Shown here piece by piece: positions 1-8,369 of a DNA stretch of 64,000 nt; the first letter of the stretch is position 1; every line of letters begins with the position of its first letter. The position numbers were made by a program, and so were the translations under genes. The notes beneath the pieces were generated by a model that was given only the letters and a program-made list of their open reading frames with translations, had not been told where the DNA came from and made no database searches. Source of the DNA: CAYWXK01 sp964462515 (lineage in GTDB: Bacteria > Planctomycetota > Phycisphaerae > Sedimentisphaerales > Anaerobacaceae); NCBI GenBank assembly GCA_964462515.1, contig CAYWXK010000008.1, forward strand, positions 40,062 through 104,061, written 5' to 3'.

Positions 1-1261
1 AGCTGTGAATTTTTTTATCCTTGATACTTATCCAGTGCCCTACCGCACCTCGCGGAGCCTCGGTTAAACCCGCACCGCTACTCTCCAGAGGAATCTCGCT
101 ATCAACAATAGTTGGCTCACCGGGCTTTAATGCTTGCAGCCAATCAACCATAGTATCAGCAACAAGCTTGGCCTCCAAAGCCCTTGCCGCGTGACGACCA
201 AGCACCGAAAATAGAACATCGACACGGGCTCCCAATTGTCCAAGCAGCGAATCAACAAGCCCTTTTGTCCTGGCATCTTTCTGCACATAGTTGTTCACCA
301 TTCGTGCCAAAGGTCCGACTTCGCAGACCTCGCCTTTATATCTCGGAGATTTTATAAATGAATAGGCATCCTTCTTTTTGACATCCGGCTCTGTTTCTGC
401 CTGCGCCGGGTCTTTCGATGAATCCGCATACCAGGAATGCTTTACTTCCTCAGTAATATTCTCCTTTGCAAATGGCTCAAATTGCAAAGCAGGCGAGACC
501 ACGCCGGCCTTAAATAGCTTACCGGTCGGCACATCAAAACCACCATAAGAAAGAGTTCTTCGGCAGCCCCGGCCTATCTCGAAATAATCACTATACGCTT
601 TTGCAACAGTTATCACATCAGGAATATAGGTGGCGTCTATAAACTGCCGTATTTCATTTAATCGCGACAGCAAATTAGTTATTTTATCTTCGGTCAGTTT
701 TTCGGTAACACCCCCGGCCACAATACCTACGATATGCGGCATCTTCCCGCCAAAGATTGACAGCATCTCGTGACACTTGCGCCTCATATCCAGAGCCATC
801 ACGTAATGATTGACCAAGCTGGAATTTGTCTTGCCTGATATTCGAAAGTCACCCTCATAGCGCGGCACAAATGGATACAGCTCACCCAGCACACCTACCG
901 CATCCACGTAATCCAGAGCAGCAAGATGATAGAAATGAAGGATATGCGACTGCAGATAGTTGGACCCAAAAATCAGGGCACGCATAAGCTTGGCATTATC
1001 CGGGATTTTATTATCCAGACCAAAGGCGTTATCGAGGCAAAATGAAGATGCCGTCGCGTGGGCAATCGGACAAACGCCGCATATCCGTTGAGTCAGGATA
1101 TTGGCATCGCGAGGGTCCCTTCCCTGAAGAATTATCTCAATACCTCGAAACAGAGTCCCTATGCTTCTGGCATCTTTTACCACGCCGTTATCAACGACGG
1201 CCTCAATGGCCATATGGCCTTCTATCCTCGTTATCGGGTCAATCTTTATTGTTGTAGGCAT
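1..1261 (-). CDS. [NiFe] hydrogenase large subunit, partial (3' end beyond window)
   Basis: Carries the Ni-Fe active site that splits or makes H2; partner of the small subunit encoded just upstream (1608-2507). About 420 codons are visible from an ATG at 1259-1261. The N-terminal ligand region shows the L1 motif RIEGHMAIE about 12 residues in, and the L2 motif RICGVCPIAHA with the first two active-site cysteines follows about 50 residues later. The C-terminal DPCxxCxxH motif and maturation site would lie beyond base 1. There is no signal peptide, as expected for a large subunit. It is the last visible gene of the Wood-Ljungdahl operon. Family assignment is firm; the subgroup cannot be settled from the part seen. 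Confidence 0.93.
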   Translation of the reverse strand, partial: MPTTIKIDPITRIEGHMAIEAVVDNGVVKDARSIGTLFRGIEIILQGRDPRDANILTQRICGVCPIAHATASSFCLDNAFGLDNKIPDNAKLMRALIFGSNYLQSHILHFYHLAALDYVDAVGVLGELYPFVPRYEGDFRISGKTNSSLVNHYVMALDMRRKCHEMLSIFGGKMPHIVGIVAGGVTEKLTEDKITNLLSRLNEIRQFIDATYIPDVITVAKAYSDYFEIGRGCRRTLSYGGFDVPTGKLFKAGVVSPALQFEPFAKENITEEVKHSWYADSSKDPAQAETEPDVKKKDAYSFIKSPRYKGEVCEVGPLARMVNNYVQKDARTKGLVDSLLGQLGARVDVLFSVLGRHAARALEAKLVADTMVDWLQALKPGEPTIVDSEIPLESSGAGLTEAPRGAVGHWISIKDKKIHS

Positions 1262-1607
1262 TTTTTTCTTGATTCCTTTCACCGCTTAGCTCGCAGAGTC
1301 CACCGACTTTTGCCACAAATTTTCACGAATTCGCACCAATTCATAATTTGACTTTTTATCTGTGTCCATTCGTACTACGATCTTTCAACTTCTTGTTTTT
1401 CCTGCACGTTTTTGTATTGATTTACCATAACCTCTTTATATGCAATGTGCTGCCTTTTGTTTTTGTCCTTGAGTTTTTTGTATATCTTTTTATACACAGT
1501 GTTAATCAGTGTAAATCAGTGTCTAATTTTTTTTGGTTGCGGCTAAAGGCCGCGCCGGGTTAATTCGTGGTTAATTTTTTTCTCTGCGGTCTTTGCGCTC
1601 TCCGCGG
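1262..1607. repeat. intergenic gap with repeat-like fragments
   Basis: About 346 bases between the two hydrogenase subunit genes, a place where such genes are normally tightly coupled. No credible gene is present. It holds degenerate pieces resembling the dispersed repeats of this genome: ccacaaattttcacgaattc at 1312-1331, a stretch with duplicated gtgtaaatcagtgt-like units around 1498-1524, and ctctgcggtctttgcgctct near 1581-1600. The last resembles the ctgtgttctctgtggcc words near 26205. An insertion of repeat DNA between formerly adjacent genes is the simplest reading. Confidence 0.55.
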
Positions 1608-2507
1608 TTAATCCTTTTTCCAAATATCCTCAAAAGTAATCCTCTGATAAATCGGCGATGTGCCGTCCGGAAATTCCGGCTCAACGCAGCCCTGACAGGG
1701 TGAGCCTGCCTTGACACACCAGTTCAGGCCGTTATTCCACTGCCTTAGTGCGCAATCCGCGTATGTATAATGACCCTTGCAACCTAACCTGTAAAGGCAG
1801 CCTGCATCCCCCAATCTTTGAGCGAATTTCCCTTTATCGAAATCCGCTCTTCTCGGACAATTTTCATGGATAAGCTGTCCATAAAAAAGCTTCGGGCGAG
1901 ACAACCTGTCCAGCTCAAGGGCTTGCACACCGGAGAATAATATCAAGGACACCGTCCCTACAAACCAGTCCGGATGAGGCGGGCAGCCGGGAATATTGAC
2001 CACAGGCGTTTCAATTTTCTTTTCACCAAAGACGGCCTTTACACCCTTGCAGCAGGTAGGATTCGGCTTGGCTGCCGGTATTCCGCCAAAGGTGGCACAG
2101 GTGCCGAGTGCAATCGTTAGCATCGCATTTCTTCCAAGCTCTTCGACGCTCTGTTGAACGGTCAAATGCTTGCCATTTTGTTCTCCGATGCTGCCATAAA
2201 GACCACCCTCAGCGGTAGGGATTGCACCCTCGACCACCAAGATATAACCGCCCTTGCTGTTTTTTTGGGTATTTTTCAAAACTTCGATGACCGGCTCACC
2301 CTGGCCGGACATTATTGTCGCGTGAAACAACAAATTAAGCCGCTGACCGGGAACCAATTCATCCAGCAGCAGATTCTGAATCCGCGGGCTGACCGCATTC
2401 AAAATAGACACAGAACATCCGGTGCAGCCAGCTCCCTGCAGCCAGATTACCGGATATTTTTTCGTGGCAATTTTTTGCCCTTGGGGCTTCTGGGTTTGAC
2501 TAATCAT
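1608..2507 (-). CDS. [NiFe] hydrogenase small subunit, cytosolic type
   Basis: Electron-transfer subunit of the [NiFe] hydrogenase, 299 aa. Proximal cluster ligands appear as GCTGCSVS, then ALGTCATFGG and NIPGCPPHPDW. The C-terminal half has the His/Cys-rich medial and distal cluster region (IHENC, GCLYRLGCKG, ADC, NWC, SPCQGC), so a three-cluster relay is likely. No Tat signal and no C-terminal membrane anchor, so a cytosolic enzyme is inferred. An upstream in-frame start at 2612 exists, but the 35 codons it would add are translated repeat DNA. The ATG at 2505-2507 has an AAGGA site about 6 bases away. It sits between metF and the large subunit, which suggests H2 oxidation supplies electrons to the pathway. 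Confidence 0.92.
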   Translation of the reverse strand: MISQTQKPQGQKIATKKYPVIWLQGAGCTGCSVSILNAVSPRIQNLLLDELVPGQRLNLLFHATIMSGQGEPVIEVLKNTQKNSKGGYILVVEGAIPTAEGGLYGSIGEQNGKHLTVQQSVEELGRNAMLTIALGTCATFGGIPAAKPNPTCCKGVKAVFGEKKIETPVVNIPGCPPHPDWFVGTVSLILFSGVQALELDRLSRPKLFYGQLIHENCPRRADFDKGKFAQRLGDAGCLYRLGCKGHYTYADCALRQWNNGLNWCVKAGSPCQGCVEPEFPDGTSPIYQRITFEDIWKKD

Positions 2508-2541
2508 CGTTTTTCCTTTTTCACAACTTTTCTTTGCCACT

Positions 2542-2580
2542 GGTTCGACAGGCTCACCATCCCGAGCGAAGTCGAGGGAC
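2542..2580. repeat. dispersed repeat family R1, copy 1
   Basis: One of about seven relatives in the window of a short, imperfectly palindromic element running ggttcgacaggctcaccatc then ccgagcgaagtcgaggga. Others are at 9174-9197, 12105-12147 (inside acsC), 12703-12741, 30809-30849, 30923-30959 and 59893-59932. It lies directly upstream of the hydrogenase small subunit gene, where it prolongs an open frame and creates a false N-terminal extension. Confidence 0.85.
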
Positions 2581-2645
2581 AAGGCACCAAGACACGAAGT
2601 TTTTAAATTCATAAATTCTTTGTGACTTTGTGTCTTCGTGGCTAA
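2581..2645. repeat. dispersed inverted repeat family R2, copy 1 (metF-hydrogenase spacer)
   Basis: About 65 bases whose two arms, aaggcaccaagacacgaag and ttgtgtcttcgtggct, are imperfect inverted copies around an AT-rich centre. The same element occurs at 4558-4633, 7312-7383 and 55498-55573, with a half copy at 31190-31230. It could fold as a hairpin in the operon mRNA, but nothing shows that it is functional rather than parasitic. Confidence 0.85.
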
Positions 2646-2655
2646 TTATTCTTCT

Positions 2656-3534
2656 TTATAAGCCGACTCCATCAAGGATTGCCGGCACTTTATCATCCCA
2701 TCCTAACGGCATCAGATGAACGCCCTGACAATATGGCTTAATCTCCTTTATGATTCGCACAGCGATTTCAATGCCGGTTTGTCCGGATTTTGTTTTTTCC
2801 TTATCTTTTTTTAGCTCCTCAATCAGCTCCTCCGGCACATTTACTCCTGCAACATTCTCATTCATATATCGCGCCATACCGACAGATTTTAAGACCACAA
2901 TCCCTGCCAGAATCGGCACATTAAAATGCGAGACCTGCTTAATAAATTCCTTAAATTTTCCTGGATTATAAACAGCCTGGGTCTGGAAAAATTCTGCCCC
3001 TGCTTCGATTTTCTTCTTCATCTTGATAATTTGCAGTTCCAGAGGCTCCGCTTCAGGAGTAACCACCGCTCCGAGGAAAAATTCCGGAGACGCCTCAAGC
3101 TGGTTTCCTGCCAGGTCTTTCCCCTGCTGCAGCTTAGTTGCAGCCGCAAGCAACTGCACCGAATCTAAATCAAATACCCCCTTTGCCTGGGGGTGGTCGC
3201 CTAATTTTTGATGGTCGCCGGTTAAGCACAGAATGTTCCTGATTCCCAGTCCGTATGCGCTTAAAAGGTCGGATTGTAGAGCGAGTCGATTGCGGTCTCG
3301 ACAGGTCATCTGCAAAACCGGCTCCATACCTCGCTCAACCAGAAGCCGGCTTGTAGCAAGCGAGCCGAATCTCATCATAGCGCTTTGAAGGTCGGTAACA
3401 TTAAAGGCAGTTACTCGGTGCCGCAAGGCATCCGCTTGTTCAATACATTTTTCAACATTCACTCCTTTAGGCGGGCCAACCTCGGTAGTTACAACAAACC
3501 TGCCCGATGCCAATGCCTCCTTGAGCTTTGTCAT
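2656..3534 (-). CDS. metF: methylenetetrahydrofolate reductase
   Basis: Reduces 5,10-methylene-THF to 5-methyl-THF, the last step of the methyl branch before transfer to the corrinoid protein. At 292 aa it matches the short FAD-binding TIM-barrel MetF. The N-terminus carries the conserved acidic residue in VTTEVGPPKG, and the barrel motifs NVTDLQSAMMRF, LCLTGDH and FFQTQAVYN are recognisable. The ATG has an AAGGAAAG site close upstream. No metV-like zinc protein, the usual MetF partner in many acetogens, lies beside it; the next genes are hydrogenase subunits. Its electron donor is therefore unclear from sequence. Confidence 0.93.
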   Translation of the reverse strand: MTKLKEALASGRFVVTTEVGPPKGVNVEKCIEQADALRHRVTAFNVTDLQSAMMRFGSLATSRLLVERGMEPVLQMTCRDRNRLALQSDLLSAYGLGIRNILCLTGDHQKLGDHPQAKGVFDLDSVQLLAAATKLQQGKDLAGNQLEASPEFFLGAVVTPEAEPLELQIIKMKKKIEAGAEFFQTQAVYNPGKFKEFIKQVSHFNVPILAGIVVLKSVGMARYMNENVAGVNVPEELIEELKKDKEKTKSGQTGIEIAVRIIKEIKPYCQGVHLMPLGWDDKVPAILDGVGL

Positions 3535-3603
3535 TTACTCTTTCCTTATTTGAACAGACTGTATATATCTTTAATAGTTTTACACATTTTTTTATACAGT
3601 TGC

Positions 3604-4497
3604 TTAGGCAACAGCAATACAGGCCATTTTTTTAGCCGACTCTACCGTATTATAAAGCAGCATAGTTATTGTCATCGGGCCCACCCCGCCCGGCACCGGC
3701 GTAATAAGCGAAGCCTTTTCCTTCACGGCCTCGAAGTCAACATCGCCAACAAGCCGAAAGCCCTGCTTTTTTGTCGCGTCCTCTATCCGGTTAACGCCAA
3801 CGTCAATCACTACCACGCCCTCTTTTACCATATCAGCAGTAATAGTATTGGGCCTGCCGGCAGCAGCAATAACTATGTCCGCCTGCCTTGTGTGGGAAGC
3901 CAGATTTTTCGTGCGCGTATGGCAGACCGTAACCGTAGCGTTACCTATCGCACTTTTTTGAATAAGCATATTTGCCAGGGGCTTACCCACTATGTTGCTG
4001 CGCCCAACGATTACCACGTGAGAACCCTCAATGGTCACGCCGCTGCGAAGAAGCAACTGAATGACCCCGTGCGGCGTGCAGGGTAGAAACGCCTTTTCAC
4101 CCACCACCATTTTGCCTACATTCATCGGATGAAAACCATCAACATCCTTATCGGGGTCAATCGTCATAAGAACATCAGTTTCATTGAGATGTTCCGGCAA
4201 AGGCAGCTGAACCAGAATACCGTGAATTTTCGGGTCTTTGTTCATTTTCTTTACAAGCGATATTAACTCTTCCTGTGTAGTCTGTGCAGGCAGCCGATTA
4301 TCATCGGAGTAAATCCCTATCTCTTCGCAGGTGCGCGCTTTTGCCGTAACATACGATATCGAAGCAGGGTCTTCACCAACCAGGATAACCCCAAGACCCG
4401 GCACAATACCCTTTTCTTTTAGTTTAGCCACTTCGGCTTTTAGCTCTTCTCGCATATTAGCGGCTATTTGTTTACCGTCTATAATTTGTGCTGTCAT
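3604..4497 (-). CDS. folD: bifunctional methylenetetrahydrofolate dehydrogenase/cyclohydrolase
   Basis: Interconverts 10-formyl-THF, methenyl-THF and methylene-THF, using NAD(P)H. At 297 aa it has the usual FolD length. Visible signatures are the catalytic-region YVTAKARTCEEIGI, with the active-site Lys in YxxxK, VQLPLPEHLNE, the dehydrogenase turn VGRSNIVGKPLANML, and the C-terminal PVPGGVGPMTITML. It sits between fhs and metF in pathway order. A GGGG site precedes the ATG. Confidence 0.96.
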   Translation of the reverse strand: MTAQIIDGKQIAANMREELKAEVAKLKEKGIVPGLGVILVGEDPASISYVTAKARTCEEIGIYSDDNRLPAQTTQEELISLVKKMNKDPKIHGILVQLPLPEHLNETDVLMTIDPDKDVDGFHPMNVGKMVVGEKAFLPCTPHGVIQLLLRSGVTIEGSHVVIVGRSNIVGKPLANMLIQKSAIGNATVTVCHTRTKNLASHTRQADIVIAAAGRPNTITADMVKEGVVVIDVGVNRIEDATKKQGFRLVGDVDFEAVKEKASLITPVPGGVGPMTITMLLYNTVESAKKMACIAVA

Positions 4498-4557
4498 CAG
4501 TATCCCCTAAAAATTCAACAAACTCTCTATTCTTACTTTGTCCCAAACACATATTTT

Positions 4558-4633
4558 TGCCGCCAAGACACAAAGACACGAAAATTTGATTGTATTCAAA
4601 CTTTCTTTGTGACTTCGTGCCTTCGTGGTAAAC
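4558..4633. repeat. dispersed inverted repeat family R2, copy 2 (fhs-folD spacer)
   Basis: Arms cgccaagacacaaagacacg and gtgacttcgtgccttcgtgg flank an AT-rich middle and are imperfect inverted copies of one another. Same family as 2581-2645. It fills most of the 138-base gap between two genes of one operon. Confidence 0.88.
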
Positions 4634-4635
4634 TA

Positions 4636-6399
4636 TTAGAATAGACCTTGAACCTTCCCTGTCTCGACATCGACATCAATCCGGCGAAAGGCAGGGTCCG
4701 AGCTGGTCCCGGGCATTAACTTAATCGCCCCTGCTACCGGCACAATAAAGCCGGCGCCCTTATAGACCAGAATATCACGAATAGGAAGCTCCCAATTCTT
4801 GGGTCTGCCCTTCACATCAGGGTCGTGCGACAAACTAAGGTGCGTCTTGACCATACAGGTTCCCAGAGTCTTGCTCGCAGGGTCTGCCTCCATCGCCTTG
4901 GCTTTTTCCAAAGCCACATCGGTGTAAGTTACTCCATTGGCCCCATAAACCTCCCTGGCAATCAGCTCGATGCGCTTTCTGAGGGGGGTTTGCAAATCAT
5001 AAAGGAGCTTGAAGCTGTTCTTTTCGTTGCAGGCTTCAACGACCGCTTCTGCCAGCTCAATTGCACCTTCGCCGCCTTTGAGCCAGTGTTCGGATACCGC
5101 AGCCAGGGCTCCGTTCTGTTCCGCAATTTTCTTCACGAGCTTTATCTCCGACTCGGTGTCGGTGTGAAAACTGTTTACACAAACTACCGGCCGAACCCCG
5201 CTTTTCTTCACTGTCTCGATATGTGCAACAAGATTGTCACAACCCTTTTCAACCAGCTCAAGATTTTCGCTGGTATATTCCCCACTTAAAGGGATACCGG
5301 GCTTGACGGTAGGGCCGCCGCCGTGCATCTTAAGAGCGCGAATAGTGGCGACTATGACAACGGCATTTGGTTTCAAGCCGGACATACGACACTTTATATT
5401 CCAGAACTTCTCAAAACCAATATCGGCGCCGAAACCGCTCTCAGTTATATGATAATCGCCCGACCTTGTCCCAATCATATCGGCAATGATTGAGCTTTGA
5501 CCGACAGCAATATTCGCAAATGGGCCTGCGTGCACAAATACAGGTTGACCTTCAATCGTCTGCAGCAGATTCGGATTTATCGCATCGACCATCCAGGCCG
5601 TCATAGCGCCATCGACATCAAGGTCGGCAGCAGTAACTTCTCCGCCCTTTTTATCATAAGCAACAACGATTCTGGCGATACGCTCTCGCAAATCCTTCAA
5701 ATCCCTGGCAACCGCCAGTATTGCCATTATCTCACTGGAGACAGTGATTTGAAAACCCGAGTCCATCTCATAGCCGTCCATTTTGTCGCCCCGACCGATT
5801 CTGATGTCACGCAGCGACTGAGCACAGAAATCCATCGCCCATTTCATTTGGACCTGCTGCGGGTCAATATCAAGACGCTTCAGGCCGATTTTTGCCAGGC
5901 GCTGGTCGTCATAATTGCGCTCGTGCTGCAAACGAGAAGTCAGTGCAACCATAGCAAGATTGTGGGCGTTAGTAACACAATCTATGTCACCTGTCAGCCT
6001 GATGGAAAAAGGCGTCAGCGGAATACACTGCGCCAGCCCGCCGCCTGCCGCCGAACCTTTGATATTGAATGTAGGCCCGCCGCTGGGCTGCCGGATTGCC
6101 CCAACAGGATGCTTACCCAACTTTCCTAAACCTTCGACCAGACCGACTGTGGTGGTCGTTTTTCCCTCGCCCAATGGCGTCGGCGTAATGGCAGTAACAT
6201 TAATGTACTTGGCTGTGGGAGGACCTTTCAGCCGCGAAAGAACTTTTTGATAATCGACCTTGGCCAGCCTTCGTCCCATTGGGATTAACTCGTCTTCTTG
6301 CAAGCCCATTTCCTTTGCCAGCTGGTTAACAGGCTTCATTTTTTCCTCGGCAGCTTCTGCAATCTGCCAATCTTTCAACTTTCTCGGGTCAAGTTTCAT
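4636..6399 (-). CDS. fhs: formate-tetrahydrofolate ligase
   Basis: ATP-dependent activation of formate to 10-formyl-THF, entry of formate into the methyl branch. At 587 aa it is slightly longer than typical family members. The P-loop region TPTPLGEGKTTTTVGL is clear near residue 70, with RQPSGGPTFNIKGSAAGGG after it and a C-terminal end PGTSSDPAFRRIDVD. An AAGGAAG ribosome site lies 5-6 bases before the ATG. A formate dehydrogenase to make the substrate from CO2 is not in the window. Confidence 0.97.
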   Translation of the reverse strand: MKLDPRKLKDWQIAEAAEEKMKPVNQLAKEMGLQEDELIPMGRRLAKVDYQKVLSRLKGPPTAKYINVTAITPTPLGEGKTTTTVGLVEGLGKLGKHPVGAIRQPSGGPTFNIKGSAAGGGLAQCIPLTPFSIRLTGDIDCVTNAHNLAMVALTSRLQHERNYDDQRLAKIGLKRLDIDPQQVQMKWAMDFCAQSLRDIRIGRGDKMDGYEMDSGFQITVSSEIMAILAVARDLKDLRERIARIVVAYDKKGGEVTAADLDVDGAMTAWMVDAINPNLLQTIEGQPVFVHAGPFANIAVGQSSIIADMIGTRSGDYHITESGFGADIGFEKFWNIKCRMSGLKPNAVVIVATIRALKMHGGGPTVKPGIPLSGEYTSENLELVEKGCDNLVAHIETVKKSGVRPVVCVNSFHTDTESEIKLVKKIAEQNGALAAVSEHWLKGGEGAIELAEAVVEACNEKNSFKLLYDLQTPLRKRIELIAREVYGANGVTYTDVALEKAKAMEADPASKTLGTCMVKTHLSLSHDPDVKGRPKNWELPIRDILVYKGAGFIVPVAGAIKLMPGTSSDPAFRRIDVDVETGKVQGLF

Positions 6400-6443
6400 A
6401 AGTCTTCCTTTAATTCACAGTCCTTTCATTTTCAAAACCGCCA

Positions 6444-7268
6444 CTACCTGTTCATTGAGGCATATACTTTTAAGAAGGAATCCGAATATATCTGTTTATT
6501 CATCAGCATCTCAGCCGTTGCCAGCTCATTCATTAAATTTTCATCCAGCACATCGAGAATTGCTGAATCCAGACCGTGCGAAACCGCCATTGCTAAAAAC
6601 ACGCGGTTTATCAAGCTTCTTTCCGTCGCCCCCTGTGAAATGTTCGACAGGCCCAATGTGATATGAGGCGAAGGGTCGGAAAGATATTTTATCTGGTCTA
6701 TCGCTGATAAGATATTGCCGGGCTGAACCTGAGCGTTTGGCACCTTGACCGGCAGAACAATCGGGTCAATAAGCAGCCGTTGACTTCCAAAACCTTTTTC
6801 AATCGCCTTTGACACAATCTCTGCGGCTATAGCCACCCGGTTATCAATATCTTGAGGCACACCGTTTTTATCCATCGTAAGAGCAATGATACTCGCTTTC
6901 GGCCCTGCCTGCTGTGCCATTTCTATGAATTTATCCAATACCTCTTCATCGGTTTTCTTATTCAACGGCGTCGAATTCAGAATGACCCCATTTTCAGCAT
7001 TGATGACCTTTAATCCTGCCTTGATAACGTTTGATTTTTGCGAATCGAGACACAATGGCGTAGAGCAATTTTGTTGAATGGTCTCAACCAGCCACTGTAT
7101 TGCTCCTTCCTGGTCTGCCGCAGCCGTCCCTACATTTACGTCCAGATATGTAGCGCCTGCCTCAGTCTGCTTTTTGGCCAGGTCCCAAATAACCTTTTTA
7201 TCTTTGTCCGCTATGGCTTGTTTAACATCGGTGAACATTCCATTGATTCGTTCTGCTATTATTATCAT
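6444..7268 (-). CDS. acsE: 5-methyltetrahydrofolate:corrinoid/iron-sulfur protein methyltransferase
   Basis: Moves the methyl group from methyl-THF to cob(I)amide on the corrinoid iron-sulfur protein, linking the two branches. At 274 aa it is a pterin-binding TIM barrel with LDVNVGTAAADQEGAIQWL and LGLSNISQGATERSLINR. An ATG at 7319 would add 17 residues of translated repeat DNA. The ATG at 7266-7268 follows an AAGGTGG site at proper distance and starts MIIIAERINGMF, which fits the family. It lies between acsD and fhs, separated from acsD by an R2 repeat. Confidence 0.95.
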   Translation of the reverse strand: MIIIAERINGMFTDVKQAIADKDKKVIWDLAKKQTEAGATYLDVNVGTAAADQEGAIQWLVETIQQNCSTPLCLDSQKSNVIKAGLKVINAENGVILNSTPLNKKTDEEVLDKFIEMAQQAGPKASIIALTMDKNGVPQDIDNRVAIAAEIVSKAIEKGFGSQRLLIDPIVLPVKVPNAQVQPGNILSAIDQIKYLSDPSPHITLGLSNISQGATERSLINRVFLAMAVSHGLDSAILDVLDENLMNELATAEMLMNKQIYSDSFLKVYASMNR

Positions 7269-7311
7269 AACAACCACCTTCTTTTTCCAATCCCGCCAAA
7301 CACATATTTTT

Positions 7312-7383
7312 GCCATCAAGACACAAAGACACCAAGTTTTTTTAATTTATAATTTCTTTGTGACTTCGTGACTTCGTGGCAAT
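7312..7383. repeat. dispersed inverted repeat family R2, copy 3 (acsD-acsE spacer)
   Basis: Arms catcaagacacaaagacacc and gacttcgtgacttcgtggca around an AT-rich centre, same element as at 2581-2645 and 4558-4633. Its left end almost touches the acsD stop codon region, and its right end supplies the false upstream start of acsE. Confidence 0.88.
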
Positions 7384-7385
7384 TT

Positions 7386-8345
7386 TTAACTTTTCCATAC
7401 CTGATTGATGAAATTTTTAACCGTAGCTACTGCCCTCGGATGGCGCATACGAATTATATCGACACCGGCCTGCAACAGACATATAGCAGTTGCAGCTTCC
7501 CACATCGGCCCGCGGTCCCGAGCCTGTCCCCAGCCCGGTGCATTTACAAGTTTAGCCTCCTTGGCTCGCCAGGATTCGTATCCGACATCACAGATAACCG
7601 GCATCGCCATCATTTTGTCGCCGCCAAGCGCAGCAAGCCGCTGACGCTCCTGAATTGAATACGCATATTCTATGCCGTAACCCAGCGCCCCGGTCGCCTG
7701 AAATGTCACTATTCGTTCCAGTGGAAAGCCCATATCGGAAACCAGGATATTGACCTGCTTGGCGATATTGATATCCAATGGCGCCTGGGTTATAAGATGA
7801 TGGCCATCAGCTAATGCAACAGCAGTCAGCGATTTGTAATTATCCTCCGTAACCGTTCCGATAAGGCAGTTTTCGCCTTTTGCAGCCTGGCTTACCTTCG
7901 GCATAACCTGGTTATCTTTTTCATCATTCCCGCAGCCCCACAATATAAGCGGCACACTAACTGCCTTCAGCACCTCCTGGGTAACTTTAACGGCGTGTGC
8001 GGCATCCTTGTTTGCCTTATCCGGGTGAATACCATCGAACTTTATACAAATTAACTCGGCTCCAAATTCATTCACACATTTTTTGGCCCAATCGACCGGA
8101 CTACCGAGCACATCTCTATATGGCTCGGCTAAAGCATCAGGCCAATCTTCCGGTTTGCTATCGAGAACATCCATAGCGATAACCGGTTTCTGGCCGACAT
8201 CTCCAATAGAGCCGCCATAAACAACATTGCATGCTCCGCCTACAGTTACTGTTGAGCTTCGCGTGCCGCCTTTCTCTTTTGTCGCACCGAGTGTAACACG
8301 GTTCACACAGCCGGTAAAACCTTCAGCAATCTCAGGAACTGCCAT
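7386..8345 (-). CDS. acsD: corrinoid/iron-sulfur protein small subunit
   Basis: Beta subunit of the corrinoid iron-sulfur protein that carries the methyl group to acetyl-CoA synthase. At 319 aa it is of normal length. A TIM-barrel fold is indicated by family-typical stretches such as GGSIGDVGQKPVIAMDVLD, WAKKCVNEFGAELICIKFDG, LILWGCGNDEKD and FQATGALGYGIEYAYSIQER. It has no iron-sulfur motif, as expected for this subunit. It follows the second CooC-type ATPase and precedes acsE. A GGAG site lies about 9 bases before the ATG. Confidence 0.95.
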   Translation of the reverse strand: MAVPEIAEGFTGCVNRVTLGATKEKGGTRSSTVTVGGACNVVYGGSIGDVGQKPVIAMDVLDSKPEDWPDALAEPYRDVLGSPVDWAKKCVNEFGAELICIKFDGIHPDKANKDAAHAVKVTQEVLKAVSVPLILWGCGNDEKDNQVMPKVSQAAKGENCLIGTVTEDNYKSLTAVALADGHHLITQAPLDINIAKQVNILVSDMGFPLERIVTFQATGALGYGIEYAYSIQERQRLAALGGDKMMAMPVICDVGYESWRAKEAKLVNAPGWGQARDRGPMWEAATAICLLQAGVDIIRMRHPRAVATVKNFINQVWKS

Positions 8346-8369
8346 CTCTAATTCTCCAATCTTCTAACT

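Noticed and set aside
1348..1563. 71-codon plus-strand frame between the hydrogenase genes
   Set aside because: Phe-rich translation of repeat words; no gene signals.
2508..2612. N-terminal extension of the hydrogenase small subunit (SLDFARDGEPVEP)
   Set aside because: It is translated R1 repeat; the true start with a ribosome site is at 2507.
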